From Pseudomonas syringae KCTC 12500 (GTDB lineage: Bacteria; Pseudomonadota; Gammaproteobacteria; Pseudomonadales; Pseudomonadaceae), in assembly GCF_000507185.2 (NCBI RefSeq), contig NZ_AYTM02000002.1, positions 5,119,501-5,183,500 of the forward strand: a stretch of 64,000 bases of DNA, given 5' to 3'. The notes under the pieces were generated by a model that ran no database searches, was not told where the DNA came from, and saw only the letters and a program-made list of their open reading frames with translations. The position numbers were made by a program, and so were the translations under genes. Position 1 is the first letter of the stretch. Each line of letters opens with the position of its first letter. Shown here one piece after another: positions 27,313 through 36,337 of the stretch.

Positions 27313-27341
27313 GGGTGATGATCTCCAGTTTTTTCAGGCAA

Positions 27342-27365
27342 TAAAAAAGGCGCCATGGGCGCCTT
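27342..27365 (-). terminator. Intrinsic terminator of the histidine leader (attenuator)
   Basis: On the minus strand AAGGCGCC-CAT-GGCGCCTT is a perfect 8-bp stem with a 3-base loop, followed by TTTTATTG, so it is a standard Rho-independent terminator. It lies 20 bp after the stop of the His-rich leader peptide and 30 bp before the HisRS-like start, where an attenuator should be. Its 5' arm GGCGCC could alternatively pair with GGTGCT in the leader (two G-U pairs), which would prevent termination. Confidence 0.8.
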
Positions 27366-27384
27366 GGTCGGTTTCACTGATGGG

Positions 27385-27489
27385 TCAGAACGTGGATCTA
27401 TATCTGGCCAATCGATGAGCACAAGCAACCGCAGCACCTTGAAGCGGGCTGTGGTGGTGATGTCGGTTGCTTTGGGGAAATTGATTCAT
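27385..27489 (-). CDS. Histidine leader peptide (34 residues, four consecutive His codons)
   Basis: ATG 27489, with an AAGGA site 7 bases upstream, opens a 34-codon frame that begins M-N-Q-F-P-Q-S-N-R and then has His-His-His-His (CAT CAC CAC CAC) at codons 10-13, with another His at codon 25. The segments AAGCAACCG and CGGTTGCTT flank the His codons and form a perfect 9-bp stem, so ribosome stalling at the His codons would break it. A terminator follows. This is the arrangement of a histidine attenuation leader as known from his operons, here placed before a HisRS-like gene. The GNAT gene just upstream is on the same strand. Confidence 0.78.
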   Translation of the reverse strand: MNQFPQSNRHHHHSPLQGAAVACAHRLARYRSTF

Positions 27490-27546
27490 GGCTGATCCTT
27501 GCATGCTTTAACGCATCGCTCAAGTCGCGGTGTTGACAGACACGGT

Positions 27547-28074
27547 TTATCTGAGCCGCGCCATGCTCAAGGCATCGACGAACAGGCCATCGCGCACCGC
27601 GTAGTCGCGCAGTCGGCCCTCTGTTTCGAAACCGAATTTTCGATACAGACCCTGGGCTGCTTCGTTGTCGACATACACGGTCAACTCCACCCGGTGCAGG
27701 TTCATCCAGTTGTCTGCGATGTCCAGTGCGGTTGCCAGCAACTTCGAGCCGACGCCTTTGCCCTGCCAGGCCGACGCCACGCCCATACCGATAGCGCCGA
27801 CATGGCTTTGTCGACTGCGCGAATACTGCTCCAGGCCAATGCTGCCTACCACCTCGTTGCCATGGAGCGCCACCAGTTTCACGTGTCGCTCGGTACTGGC
27901 AGCCAGGCGTTTGCGCCAGACTTCGATGGACTGATAGGGCATCTGCAACACCTGACGGCACACCGCAGGCTCGTTATAGAGTGCAGTGACACCTTCGAGG
28001 TGAATGTCGGCCATGCGCTGGATGAGGATTTGCGGGGCAGGGGCGTGCACGTTGATTCTTTCCTTGAATTGCAT
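27547..28074 (-). CDS. GNAT-family N-acetyltransferase
   Basis: A 175-residue acetyltransferase with the acetyl-CoA site G-M-G-V-A-S-A-W-Q-G-K-G-V-G-S (~95-110, the R/Q-x-x-G-x-G/A loop), an E-L-T-V-Y-V-D-N-E-A-A strand and the Y-R-K-F-G-F-E-T-E-G motif near the end. It looks like an RimJ/PhnO-type enzyme acting on a small molecule or protein N-terminus; the substrate is unknown. The frame is open for 25 more codons, but ATG 28074 gives the usual length. No strong ribosome site is visible at either start. The His leader follows on the same strand after 57 bp. Confidence 0.85.
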   Translation of the reverse strand: MQFKERINVHAPAPQILIQRMADIHLEGVTALYNEPAVCRQVLQMPYQSIEVWRKRLAASTERHVKLVALHGNEVVGSIGLEQYSRSRQSHVGAIGMGVASAWQGKGVGSKLLATALDIADNWMNLHRVELTVYVDNEAAQGLYRKFGFETEGRLRDYAVRDGLFVDALSMARLR

Positions 28075-28248
28075 ATCAGGCGTTCGTTCGAGGCACTTTG
28101 GCAGCGGATTATCCTCGCCGCAAGCAGCTAATATCGAGATTGGCGCCACAGTGACTCAAGAAGTAATGTATTTAAAACAGCCGAATTGAATGAGGGCCGC
28201 GACACCGCCATTCTGTTCGCACTCATCAAACAAGGAATGACCCTGCCA

Positions 28249-29415
28249 ATGACGGAGCAAAAAATTTACGGTGTTGAAGGCGAGAGCGAGGACTTTCGTG
28301 TCGCGGTTGCCAGTGCGCAGCGCACGTTCAGATTCTTCTGGCGCGAGATGTCCTGGGAGCGTCGCCGAATTGTAAAAGCGCTGGACCTGGCTGCCGTAAA
28401 GGTGTCCTTCACGACTGACTCAGCCGATCCCGACAGCCCATCGGTTGAGAACATGTGGGTCACGGATGTCGATTTCGACGGCCTGACCCTCTCGGGCATT
28501 CTCATGAATGAGCCTGTGTGGGTGAGTTCGATAAATGCCGGGGACCCTGTGTCGGTTTCCCTGGACCGCTTGAATGACTGGGTCTATGTGTTTGGCGGTC
28601 GCGCATTCGGCGGTTTCACTATCGATGCCCTGCGGTCCGGCATGTCTGCGGCCGAGCGCGTCGAGCATGACCAGGCGTGGGGGTTGGACTTTGGTGAGGC
28701 GGGGACCGTTATGCTTGTTCCGCCAGCAGAGGGCAAGTCACCGGTCTGCTTTACGCGCGCACTGGACAGTGCATCGGATAAACGTGCCTTGAACAAGCTG
28801 GAGCGGCTTGAGCATCCGATGGGACTCAACGCACAGGGTGCCGTGGAAGAGGGCCTTCGGGATGATCCGGGTCTGGCCACTGACTACGACGACTCGGGCT
28901 GGCAAATGATCCATCGCGAAACCCTCGCCGGTAATTGCAATTTCGTTGCCACGCTTCTGTACATGGGGGCAGATTCTGCGGCGACCAACAGCAACGGCCA
29001 TGACGTACTGACGCTTGCGCGTATCGCAGGATGGCCGAGAACCATCGAGCTGTTGGAGGGAGATTGTTCGAACCTTGAAAAGCACGTACAGCGTCGCGGT
29101 TTTCCAGCCTGGCCCATCGGGCTGACGATGGCGGTCATCGGGGTGGTCGGCCTTTATTTTGCTGCCTTGAGTCAGTCGACAGGTTCTCTGATTGTCAGAA
29201 ACGACAGCCTCTTAAGCACTGGGCTTTTCATTGCTCTTGTCTGGTTCCTGGGGCAGGGTCTGATTCTCTGTACGGGCCCCTGGTATTTTCGACTCCGGGA
29301 GCGCACGCCGATATGGGGCAAGGCCAGAGCGCTGGATTTGCTGGCAATGCTTATCGGAGTATTGCTCGCTTTCTTCCTGCACGATCACTTGGGTAATTAC
29401 CTGCATTCCCTTTAA
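28249..29415 (+). CDS. DUF2314 - ankyrin - membrane protein
   Basis: The 388-residue product has a DUF2314 domain (~10-125: D-F-R-V-A-V-A-S-A-Q-R-T-F, V-K-V-S-F, E-N-M-W-V-T-D-V-D-F-D-G, V-S-L-D-R-L-N-D-W-V-Y-V), an ankyrin-like stretch (~220-290: G-W-Q-M-I-H-R-E-T-L-A-G-N-C-N-F-V and L-Y-M-G-A-D-S-A-A-T-N-S-N-G-H-D), and three C-terminal hydrophobic segments (~300-385). Function is unknown; DUF2314 is often found in T6SS-linked or immunity-like proteins, but no toxin is next to it here. Start is uncertain: TTG 28186, ATG 28237 and ATG 28249 are all in frame. Confidence 0.75.
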   Translation: MTEQKIYGVEGESEDFRVAVASAQRTFRFFWREMSWERRRIVKALDLAAVKVSFTTDSADPDSPSVENMWVTDVDFDGLTLSGILMNEPVWVSSINAGDPVSVSLDRLNDWVYVFGGRAFGGFTIDALRSGMSAAERVEHDQAWGLDFGEAGTVMLVPPAEGKSPVCFTRALDSASDKRALNKLERLEHPMGLNAQGAVEEGLRDDPGLATDYDDSGWQMIHRETLAGNCNFVATLLYMGADSAATNSNGHDVLTLARIAGWPRTIELLEGDCSNLEKHVQRRGFPAWPIGLTMAVIGVVGLYFAALSQSTGSLIVRNDSLLSTGLFIALVWFLGQGLILCTGPWYFRLRERTPIWGKARALDLLAMLIGVLLAFFLHDHLGNYLHSL

Positions 29416-29497
29416 AACGTCCCGCGGCAAAACAGAGCTATTGCTTCCATTTCTTCATAAGTGTACCGTTGTGTTCACTTATGAAGAGGGTCGCACC

Positions 29498-30337
29498 ATG
29501 TTAGCCACTTCGCTCGTTCAGCTGTCGCAGGAGCCCATCAAGCCAGGCATTGGCGCGCGTGTTTTCAACGGCAAGCAGGACCTGCTGTCGGGGCGTTTTG
29601 CTGGGGAGATCCGGGAACTGCTGGAGCAGCGAGGGGTGCTGGTGTTCCCGCAGATTCATTTTTCCGATGCAGAGCAGATAGCCTTCACTCGCACGCTGGG
29701 TACGTTCTGCCCTGAACCCGGCGATGGGCAGAACATCACCCGGATCAGCCTGGATGTGAAAGAGAATCCGGCAGGCGCGGAGTTTCTCAAAGGTTCGCTC
29801 TACTGGCACATAGACGGTACGAGCAGCGATTCACCCATTCTGGCTTCACTGTTGTCCTGCAAGGTGCCGGCCAGTTGGGGAGGCAACACGGGTTTCTGTA
29901 ACACTTACGCGGCGTATGAGGGGTTATCGAGCGCTGAGCAACAGCATTACGACGGTCTGCGCGTCATTCATGCCCCATGGGCATCGTTACTCTATTACAA
30001 TCCGGAGCCTGGCCTTGCGATGCTCGAGGCCATGCAGGCTATCGGCGAGAAGGAGTTGCCGCTGGTCTGGAAGCACCGATCCGGTCGCAAGTCGCTGATT
30101 CTGGGCTGCACCGCGCAGCAAGTCGTTGGCCTCAGCCTGGCGCAAAGTGCGCGAATTCTGGTCGGCCTTCGCGAGTGGGCCACGTCCGAGGCGTTCAGTT
30201 ACAGCCATGCGTGGCAGGTCGGTGATCTGGTGATCTGGGACAACACCGGCACCATGCACCGGGCCGAAGCCTATGACCCCGAGTGCGGGCGAATGATGCA
30301 CCGCACCAAGTTGCAGGGCGAAGAGCCCTTCGCGTAA
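29498..30337 (+). CDS. TauD/TfdA-family Fe(II)/2-oxoglutarate dioxygenase
   Basis: A 279-residue dioxygenase. The iron ligands are visible: H-x-D in W-H-I-D-G-T (~102-107) and the distal His in G-T-M-H-R (~252-254), followed by the R-M-M-H-R-T-K 2-oxoglutarate-binding end. Family members hydroxylate taurine, aryloxyalkanoates and various secondary metabolites; the substrate cannot be read from sequence. ATG 29498 follows GAGGG; the frame opens 19 codons earlier. It appears to be a single-gene unit. Confidence 0.85.
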   Translation: MLATSLVQLSQEPIKPGIGARVFNGKQDLLSGRFAGEIRELLEQRGVLVFPQIHFSDAEQIAFTRTLGTFCPEPGDGQNITRISLDVKENPAGAEFLKGSLYWHIDGTSSDSPILASLLSCKVPASWGGNTGFCNTYAAYEGLSSAEQQHYDGLRVIHAPWASLLYYNPEPGLAMLEAMQAIGEKELPLVWKHRSGRKSLILGCTAQQVVGLSLAQSARILVGLREWATSEAFSYSHAWQVGDLVIWDNTGTMHRAEAYDPECGRMMHRTKLQGEEPFA

Positions 30338-30429
30338 TGCGACGACCGCGAGAGCCGGGTGACGCCCTGGCTTTTATACTGAGTGGCTCATCATGAGCCG
30401 GATCGTTTTGCCGGACTGGAGAAACGAGA

Positions 30430-30681
30430 ATGTGCAGACCCAAAGAACCCATTGCGGGTATTTTTCTATTGTTGGTCCTGGCCGCTGGCGGTTGGGTGGC
30501 TCAGGAGCCATTTCCTCATTTCGGGATCGATCTGCCTGTCGAAGCCTTGCTGGACAGCGATCACCCTGCGACACCCGTTCCGCCCCGACATCGCATGCAA
30601 CTCGACGAAGGCCAGTTCAGCAGCGCTTTGCTTGAGTCGATGCCCTTGTACGCGCTGGCAGAGCCGCCCGGCAGCCCGTGA
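30430..30681 (+). CDS. Small exported or membrane-anchored protein of unknown function
   Basis: An 83-residue product with a basic start (M-C-R-P-K-E-P) and a hydrophobic stretch I-A-G-I-F-L-L-L-V-L-A-A-G-G-W-V-A (~8-24), like a signal peptide or single anchor, then a Pro-rich polar tail. GGAG lies 8 bases before the ATG. It ends 7 bp before the convergent GAF gene. No family is recognised, and the gene could be spurious, but start signal and N-terminus are good. Confidence 0.5.
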   Translation: MCRPKEPIAGIFLLLVLAAGGWVAQEPFPHFGIDLPVEALLDSDHPATPVPPRHRMQLDEGQFSSALLESMPLYALAEPPGSP

Positions 30682-30688
30682 GCTCGGG

Positions 30689-31195
30689 TCAGCTACCTTC
30701 GTTGATGTTGGCGAAGAAAATGCACCCGATCAATCGGGCGAACAGGGTCAGGGTTTCCGCCAGATCGGGGTCGTCAAACAGCGTCGTTCTGGAGTCCAGA
30801 GCGCATAACGCACCATACAGCTGTCCGTCGGGAAGGTAGATCGGCACGCCCGCATAGCTTTCGATGGCGTAGCGCTTCACAACTGGCAGGTTCGCATACC
30901 GGCCGTTCGTGCTGATCTGCGGCACGAACAGTGCCTGGGGATTGGTACAAAACTCGTTACAGAGTGTGGTCTCGAGTTCGAACACATCGCCGTCGTCCAT
31001 ACCCAGGTCAGTGGGGTCATAGACAGAACAGGCGATCCAGTCTGCGTCGGTAAATTTGGCGATACCAGCGAAGCGCATGCCTGTCAGGCGAGTGACAAGT
31101 CGCAGCACATTGGTCGTGGCCTCGATCTCGGCAATCGCAGCGCGCTCCTCGATGGTCAACAAGCTGCTTTTTGAGGCGATCAATTCCAGACTCAT
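30689..31195 (-). CDS. Single-GAF-domain protein
   Basis: A 168-residue protein consisting of a short helical lead and one GAF domain (~25-165). Typical segments are R-F-A-G-I-A-K-F-T-D-A-D-W-I-A-C-S-V (~41-58), T-T-L-C-N-E-F-C, Y-A-G-V-P-I-Y-L-P-D-G-Q-L-Y-G-A-L-C-A-L-D. There is no attached kinase, GGDEF or HTH, so it may signal to a separate partner. ATG 31195 is 7 bases after GGAG; the frame is open far upstream but without coding features. It is divergent from the chemoreceptor gene. Confidence 0.85.
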   Translation of the reverse strand: MSLELIASKSSLLTIEERAAIAEIEATTNVLRLVTRLTGMRFAGIAKFTDADWIACSVYDPTDLGMDDGDVFELETTLCNEFCTNPQALFVPQISTNGRYANLPVVKRYAIESYAGVPIYLPDGQLYGALCALDSRTTLFDDPDLAETLTLFARLIGCIFFANINEGS

Positions 31196-31419
31196 GCACT
31201 TCTCCAGAATACCCAAGTGTGGGTAACGGCCCATGCTAACTGACTGGAATGAAAATGCCATCGGGGTTGGTCGCGCCTGCGAGGATTTATTTTCAAGCGA
31301 AATATTGACGCCAGTTTTAAAGTTTGAAGCCTCGCTGCCGACATTTGTGGATTGTATAGCTAGCTGGCAAGGACAGGCCTCTTGTACTCCACTGATGACC
31401 AACGAAAGAGCGACTCCCT

Positions 31420-33321
31420 GTGATAAACACTCTGCGCAATATTTCTGTCAGGTCCAAGCTTGTGCTCGGGTTTGCTTTGGTCATCGTACTGACGGTGCTG
31501 ATCGCGCTGACGGGTTGGACAGGCATCACCTCGCTGAGTGAACGAAGCGAGCGTATTTCCGACATCGGCAAGCTGAGCTCGCTCACGCGGGACGTCCGGA
31601 TAGCCCGATTGGCTTATTCGGTCAACTATGACGCCGAGCGCGCCAGCAACTGGCTGAAAGCTTTCGAAAGTCTCGAAAATCATGTGAAGTACGCGCAGAA
31701 GGTGTTCGACTCCCCGTTGAATGTGCCGCTGGTCAATACTGCCGCAGACGCCTTGAAGGATTACCGTATCCACTACGACAACCTCATGCAGGCGACCGCT
31801 GCCCGTGAGGCTACCCGTTCGGTGTTTGGCCAGTATGCCGATGCAGGCGCTGACGATTTGCAAAAGCTCAACGCCATTGCCCGATCCGATGACGGCACTC
31901 CCGCACAGCGCGACGCCATCGTGCAGGCGATGACGCTGTTCCAGAAAATGCGCTTTGACTTGCGTGGCTACACCTATTCGCTGAAGCCGGAGAACCGTGC
32001 CCCAGCGGAAACATCGATGAATACGGTTATCGAATCGTTCAAAAATCTGCAAGGTTTCGATGGCCAGTCGGCGATCATCAAGCATCTTGTGGACTCGGTG
32101 ATCAGCTATCAGAACACCTTGAATCAGTTCACCGCGGCGCAGGCCAGGATTGATCTGGCTCAGGCAGGCATCACCAAAGACATCGGCATTCTGTTTGAAT
32201 GTGCTGACAAGCTGTCCGAGAACCAGGTCAACCTGAGAGTGGAAGATGTGAGTCAGGCCAAGATGCTGCTCTCTGTCTGGCTGATTGCAGCGTTGATCAT
32301 GAGCGCCCTGGCGGCATGGATAATTACCAACCTTATCGTAGGCCCGCTGCGTGACACACTGAAACTGGCAGAGCGTGTCGCTGATGGTGACTTGACGAAC
32401 AATCAGGTGATCACCCGCAAGGACGAACTGGGCCAGCTGCAGGGCAGCATGATGCGCATGACCGGCAACCTGCGCGAGCTTATTGGTGGCCTGCGCGACG
32501 GCGTGACACAAATCGCCAGTGCCGCCGAACAGTTGTCAGCCGTCACCGAGCAGACCAGCGCCGGCGTCAACAGCCAGAAGAGCGAAACCGATCAGGTCGC
32601 CACTGCGATGCACGAAATGTCTGCGACCGTTCAGGAAGTTGCACGCAACGCAGAGCAGGCGTCACATGCTGCGGTCAACGCATCGAAAGAAGCTCGCGAA
32701 GGCGACGGTGTGGTTTCCAAGGCAGTTGCTCAGATCGAGAAACTCGCGACTGAAGTCACGCATTCCAAGTCCGCGATGGACGAGCTCAAGAACGAAAGCA
32801 ACAAGATTGGTGGTGTGCTGGATGTCATCAAGGCCGTTGCCGAGCAGACCAATCTGCTGGCCCTCAACGCTGCAATCGAAGCCGCGCGTGCGGGCGAAGC
32901 AGGCCGAGGCTTTGCGGTGGTGGCTGACGAAGTGAGAAGCCTGGCCCAGCGCACGCAGACGTCGACCGAAGAGATCGCGGCATTGATCAGCGGTCTGCAT
33001 ACCCGTACGGCGCAGGTGGCAACGATCCTCGACAACAGCCAGGCACTGACTGCAAACAGTGTCGAGCTGACACGCAATGCGGGTGTTTCCATCAATAACA
33101 TGACTCAGGCAATCTCGACGATCGAGACGATGAACCATCAGATCGCCGCTGCCGCCGAAGAGCAGAGCGCCGTTGCCGAAGAGATCAATCGCAGTGTTCT
33201 TAATGTGCGAGACATCTCCGAACAGACGGCTTCCGCCAGTGAAGAGACTGCCGCGTCGAGCGTAGAGCTCGCTCGTCTGGGCGTGCATCTGCAGAGCCTG
33301 GTCAGTCGATTCCGGGTCTGA
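31420..33321 (+). CDS. Methyl-accepting chemotaxis protein with HBM-type sensor
   Basis: A 633-residue chemoreceptor: TM1 (~12-33), a long all-helical periplasmic domain (~35-280) of the helical-bimodular (HBM) kind, TM2 (~283-305), HAMP (~306-360) and a cytoplasmic signalling domain with the highly conserved tip [19 protein letters not shown] (~480-500). Known HBM receptors of pseudomonads bind TCA-cycle intermediates or other organic acids; the ligand here is inferred only by domain type. No CheB/CheR-tethering pentapeptide is seen at the C-terminus. Start is GTG at 31420. Two hairpins follow the gene. Confidence 0.93.
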   Translation: MINTLRNISVRSKLVLGFALVIVLTVLIALTGWTGITSLSERSERISDIGKLSSLTRDVRIARLAYSVNYDAERASNWLKAFESLENHVKYAQKVFDSPLNVPLVNTAADALKDYRIHYDNLMQATAAREATRSVFGQYADAGADDLQKLNAIARSDDGTPAQRDAIVQAMTLFQKMRFDLRGYTYSLKPENRAPAETSMNTVIESFKNLQGFDGQSAIIKHLVDSVISYQNTLNQFTAAQARIDLAQAGITKDIGILFECADKLSENQVNLRVEDVSQAKMLLSVWLIAALIMSALAAWIITNLIVGPLRDTLKLAERVADGDLTNNQVITRKDELGQLQGSMMRMTGNLRELIGGLRDGVTQIASAAEQLSAVTEQTSAGVNSQKSETDQVATAMHEMSATVQEVARNAEQASHAAVNASKEAREGDGVVSKAVAQIEKLATEVTHSKSAMDELKNESNKIGGVLDVIKAVAEQTNLLALNAAIEAARAGEAGRGFAVVADEVRSLAQRTQTSTEEIAALISGLHTRTAQVATILDNSQALTANSVELTRNAGVSINNMTQAISTIETMNHQIAAAAEEQSAVAEEINRSVLNVRDISEQTASASEETAASSVELARLGVHLQSLVSRFRV

Positions 33322-33340
33322 CGTTCATTCCCGGTAAACC

Positions 33341-33370
33341 CCGGCGCGCACCGCACAGGCTGCGCGCCGG
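33341..33370. terminator. Hairpin between chemoreceptor and LysR genes
   Basis: CCGGCGCGCA and TGCGCGCCGG form a perfect 10-bp stem with a 10-base loop, 20 bp after the chemoreceptor stop. There is no T-run. It is probably a transcript end or stabiliser between convergent genes. Confidence 0.45.
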
Positions 33371-33390
33371 AGTCGACCCGCTAACCCTCC

Positions 33391-33410
33391 GGCGGTAAGC
33401 CTTTACCGCC
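33391..33410. terminator. Second hairpin at the convergent LysR end
   Basis: GGCGGTAA and TTACCGCC form a perfect 8-bp stem; the stem includes the LysR stop codon. With the preceding hairpin it separates convergent transcripts. Confidence 0.35.
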
Positions 33411-34308
33411 CCCAAAGCCCCGTCGCGTACTCCACAAAACTTCTCAGTTTGGGCAGTCGATAGCGATCCTGTACATACAGCAGGTTTGTCGGTCGTCTGG
33501 GCAAATGGTAGTCGGGGAACAACGCAACCAGCCGGCCTTCCTGCAAGTCTCGCTGCACCAGCGCATCCGGAAGCATCACTACGCCCATGCCTGCACGAGC
33601 CGCCTGATAAAGACCGGCGGAAGTGTTGGCCACCATCGAACCGCTTACCTCCACCAGCACGTCGCCGTCGGCGCCAGTCATACGCCACTGTGTGCCGGCA
33701 GTGCGCCATTCGTCTCCCGCCGGGTAGGCGAACGCCAGGCAGTTATGCTGACGAAGATCCTCTGGATGCGTCGGCGTGCCGTGACGGGCCAGATAGTCCG
33801 GTGCGGCGCAGATGGTCAAGGTGTAATCCTGCAGGGGGCGAGCGATCAGTGGTGAGGATTCTGGAATGTTGCCCAGGCGAATGGCGACGTCAAAGCCATT
33901 GTCGATCATGTCCAGACGCTGATTGGTCAGCACCAGGTCGAGCTTGACCTCGGGAAAGCGTCGCGAAAATTCGACCAGAGCAGGCGCCAATACTTCCGAA
34001 CCGAATGTCAGTGGCGCGGTGATGCGCAGTGTACCTGTGGGGTCGCCGTGGGCCTGCTCGGCCAACTGCTCGGACTCGGCCACCAGCCCCAGCACCTCGA
34101 GGCAACGCTCGTAATACGCGGTACCGAATTCCGTCAATCGCTGACGGCGTGTGGTGCGCTGCAACAGGCTGACGCCCAGGCGTTCCTCCAGTGCGCGCAA
34201 GTGATTGCCCACCATGGTGGTGGAAATCGAACACGCTTGCGCCGCTGCCGTCAGGCTGCCTGCCTCGACCACTTTCACGTACACGCGCATTGCCTGAAAC
34301 AAATCCAT
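33403..34308 (-). CDS. LysR-family transcriptional regulator
   Basis: A 301-residue LysR regulator, HTH at ~1-60 (M-D-L-F-Q-A-M-R-V-Y-V-K-V-V-E-A-G-S-L-T-A-A-A-Q), effector domain ~90-295 with L-R-I-T-A-P-L-T-F-G and G-M-G-V-V-M-L-P-D. The CrgA-like subgroup is suggested by the D-V-A-I-R-L-G pattern. ATG 34308 fits the family; an extension of 16 codons upstream is probably not translated. It is divergent from the aminotransferase gene at 34412, its likely target. Confidence 0.92.
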   Translation of the reverse strand: MDLFQAMRVYVKVVEAGSLTAAAQACSISTTMVGNHLRALEERLGVSLLQRTTRRQRLTEFGTAYYERCLEVLGLVAESEQLAEQAHGDPTGTLRITAPLTFGSEVLAPALVEFSRRFPEVKLDLVLTNQRLDMIDNGFDVAIRLGNIPESSPLIARPLQDYTLTICAAPDYLARHGTPTHPEDLRQHNCLAFAYPAGDEWRTAGTQWRMTGADGDVLVEVSGSMVANTSAGLYQAARAGMGVVMLPDALVQRDLQEGRLVALFPDYHLPRRPTNLLYVQDRYRLPKLRSFVEYATGLWGR

Positions 34309-34411
34309 TATCAATCTCAGCTTTAAAATGATTGAAGTATTTCGCTGTTTATCCATTTGGGGTGGTTAACGATACTGCAAAAACCGAAACATACCCAAGG
34401 AGCTTCACCTC

Positions 34412-35614
34412 ATGACCGCCACCTGCCTGATGAGCACTTACCAACCTTTGGCCCTGAGTTTCACCCATGGTCTGGGCACACGTCTGTGGGACCAGGGCGG
34501 GCGCGAGTACCTGGACGCCGTGGCAGGCGTGGCTGTGACCAACGTGGGGCACTCGCATCCACTGCTGGTCGAGGCGATTCGTGATCAGGCGGGCCTGCTG
34601 TTGCACACGTCCAATCTGTACACCGTCGACTGGCAGAAGCGCCTTGCGCAGAAACTGACGGCCTTGTCGGGGCTGGACGCGGTGTTTTTCAACAATTCCG
34701 GTGCCGAGGCCAACGAGACGGCGCTCAAGCTGGCGCGTCTGCATGGCTGGCACAAGGACATCGAACGGCCCTTGGTCGTGGTCATGGAAAACGCCTTTCA
34801 CGGCCGCACATTGGGCACACTGTCGGCCAGCGACGGGCCGGCCGTACGCCTGGGTTTCAGTACCTTGCCCGGCGATTACATCAAGGTGCCATTTGGCGAT
34901 CTGGCGGCGTTCGACAAGGTTTGCACGACCTATGGGCATCGGATCTGCGCCGTGCTGGTCGAGCCGATTCAGGGCGAGGGCGGCGCGCAGATGGCACCGG
35001 CCGGGTATCTCAAGGCCTTGAGAGAGCGTTGCACGCGGCGTGACTGGCTGTTGATGCTCGACGAAATCCAGACCGGGATGGGCCGGACCGGCAAGTGGTT
35101 TGCCTTTCAGCATGAGGGTATCGTCCCGGACGTCATGACCCTGGCCAAGGGGCTGGGCAACGGCATACCGATCGGTGCCTGCCTGGCGCGGGGCAGGGCG
35201 GCGCAACTGTTCACGCCCGGCAGCCACGGCAGTACCTTCGGCGGTAATCCGCTGGCCTGCCGGGTCGGCTGCACGGTGATCGATATCATCGAACAACAGG
35301 CGCTGGTGGCAAACGCCGCACTGCAAGGCCGGCAGTTGCTGGCCGGGCTGCGCAATGCACTGGGTGCTCACCCGAACGTGCTGGACGTTCGTGGCCAGGG
35401 TTTGATGATCGGTATCGAACTGCGCCAGGCGATACCTGAACTGACACGCATTGCAGCCGAGCAACATGGCCTGCTGATCAATGTCACTCGGGGCAAAATC
35501 ATCCGCCTGTTGCCGCCCTTGGTGCTGGACGCCGCGGAAGTGGCGCAGATTGTCCAAGGCCTGGCGGCGAGCCTCGACAGCGCCTGTGATCGTTCGTTTG
35601 TACGCTCGGCCTGA
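34412..35614 (+). CDS. argD: Class III aminotransferase, acetylornithine type (ArgD-like)
   Basis: A 400-residue PLP enzyme. Family motifs: [11 protein letters not shown] (~90-100), F-H-G-R-T-L-G (~127-133), V-E-P-I-Q-G-E-G-G (~184-192), [14 protein letters not shown] and the Schiff-base lysine in [13 protein letters not shown] (~245-255). It is close to acetylornithine / succinylornithine aminotransferases, which use 2-oxoglutarate as amino acceptor. AAGGAG lies 10 bases before the ATG. Position beside a LysR gene, not with other arg genes, suggests a catabolic or paralogous role, so the symbol is tentative. Confidence 0.88.
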   Translation: MTATCLMSTYQPLALSFTHGLGTRLWDQGGREYLDAVAGVAVTNVGHSHPLLVEAIRDQAGLLLHTSNLYTVDWQKRLAQKLTALSGLDAVFFNNSGAEANETALKLARLHGWHKDIERPLVVVMENAFHGRTLGTLSASDGPAVRLGFSTLPGDYIKVPFGDLAAFDKVCTTYGHRICAVLVEPIQGEGGAQMAPAGYLKALRERCTRRDWLLMLDEIQTGMGRTGKWFAFQHEGIVPDVMTLAKGLGNGIPIGACLARGRAAQLFTPGSHGSTFGGNPLACRVGCTVIDIIEQQALVANAALQGRQLLAGLRNALGAHPNVLDVRGQGLMIGIELRQAIPELTRIAAEQHGLLINVTRGKIIRLLPPLVLDAAEVAQIVQGLAASLDSACDRSFVRSA

Positions 35615-35738
35615 CGCAACGGATTAAGGAAAAGGACTACATCGGGCTGTACCGGGATGACCCATATGCGGTAGAACAGACCAGCATCGTGTCGGTCTGT
35701 ACGCGATGGCTACCCAATGGATTTGAAAGGAGCCCACC

Positions 35739-36284
35739 ATGTTAATCCGGTCCCTGACCCTCGCCACCCTGTTTGTCGCTGCCGGTACAGCGCTTGCCGC
35801 TGACAACGACGGCCCTCTGGCACAGGAGCGCGGCAAGTCGCGTCCCTTGATCATCATCGCTCCCAGCACCATAGATCCGGTGCTGGTCAAGCTCAAGAAG
35901 TCACTGGATGAGCCTGCCAACCGTGAGGCCTTTGCACAGCGCAATATGGTGTTGTTCACAGTGGTCAACACCATGGGCGAGCGCGACGGCAAAAGCATGG
36001 ACCCGCAGTCGACCATGGCATTGATCCGTGAGCTTAAGCTCGGGGCGGGGGCGGGGACCAAGGTCATTCTGGTGGGCAAGGACGGCGAGAAAAAGGTCGA
36101 TAAGACTCTCAAAAATCCGGAATCGCTAGACCCCAAGGAAATCTTCGCCACTATCGATCAGATGCCGATGCGCGAGCAGGAAGCCGCAGCACCTGCTCCC
36201 GAGCCGCCAGCCAAACCTGCGCCGGCCGAAAAACCGGGCAAGCCGGTCAAGGGCGGGGCGCCTGGCAAGACGCTGGACGACTGA
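35739..36284 (+). CDS. Exported DUF4174 protein
   Basis: A 181-residue protein with a clear Sec signal peptide (M-L-I-R-S-L-T-L-A-T-L-F-V-A-A-G-T-A-L-A, cut after Ala ~20). The mature part is DUF4174 (~28-140: L-A-Q-E-R-G-K-S-R-P-L-I-I-I-A-P-S then V-L-F-T-V-V-N-T-M and K-V-I-L-V-G-K-D-G), a thioredoxin-like fold without a Cys-x-x-Cys. The tail is rich in Pro, Ala, Glu and Lys. AAAGGAG precedes the ATG. It is probably periplasmic; function unknown. Confidence 0.85.
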   Translation: MLIRSLTLATLFVAAGTALAADNDGPLAQERGKSRPLIIIAPSTIDPVLVKLKKSLDEPANREAFAQRNMVLFTVVNTMGERDGKSMDPQSTMALIRELKLGAGAGTKVILVGKDGEKKVDKTLKNPESLDPKEIFATIDQMPMREQEAAAPAPEPPAKPAPAEKPGKPVKGGAPGKTLDD

Positions 36285-36337
36285 GTGAACGGCGTGGCGC
36301 GCGGCGATAGCGCGCTGCGCCTGATGTGTTGCTCAGT

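Noticed and set aside
31360..32511. 383-codon minus-strand frame
   Set aside because: Antisense shadow of the chemoreceptor gene.
34349..35557. 402-codon minus-strand frame
   Set aside because: Antisense shadow of the ArgD-like aminotransferase.
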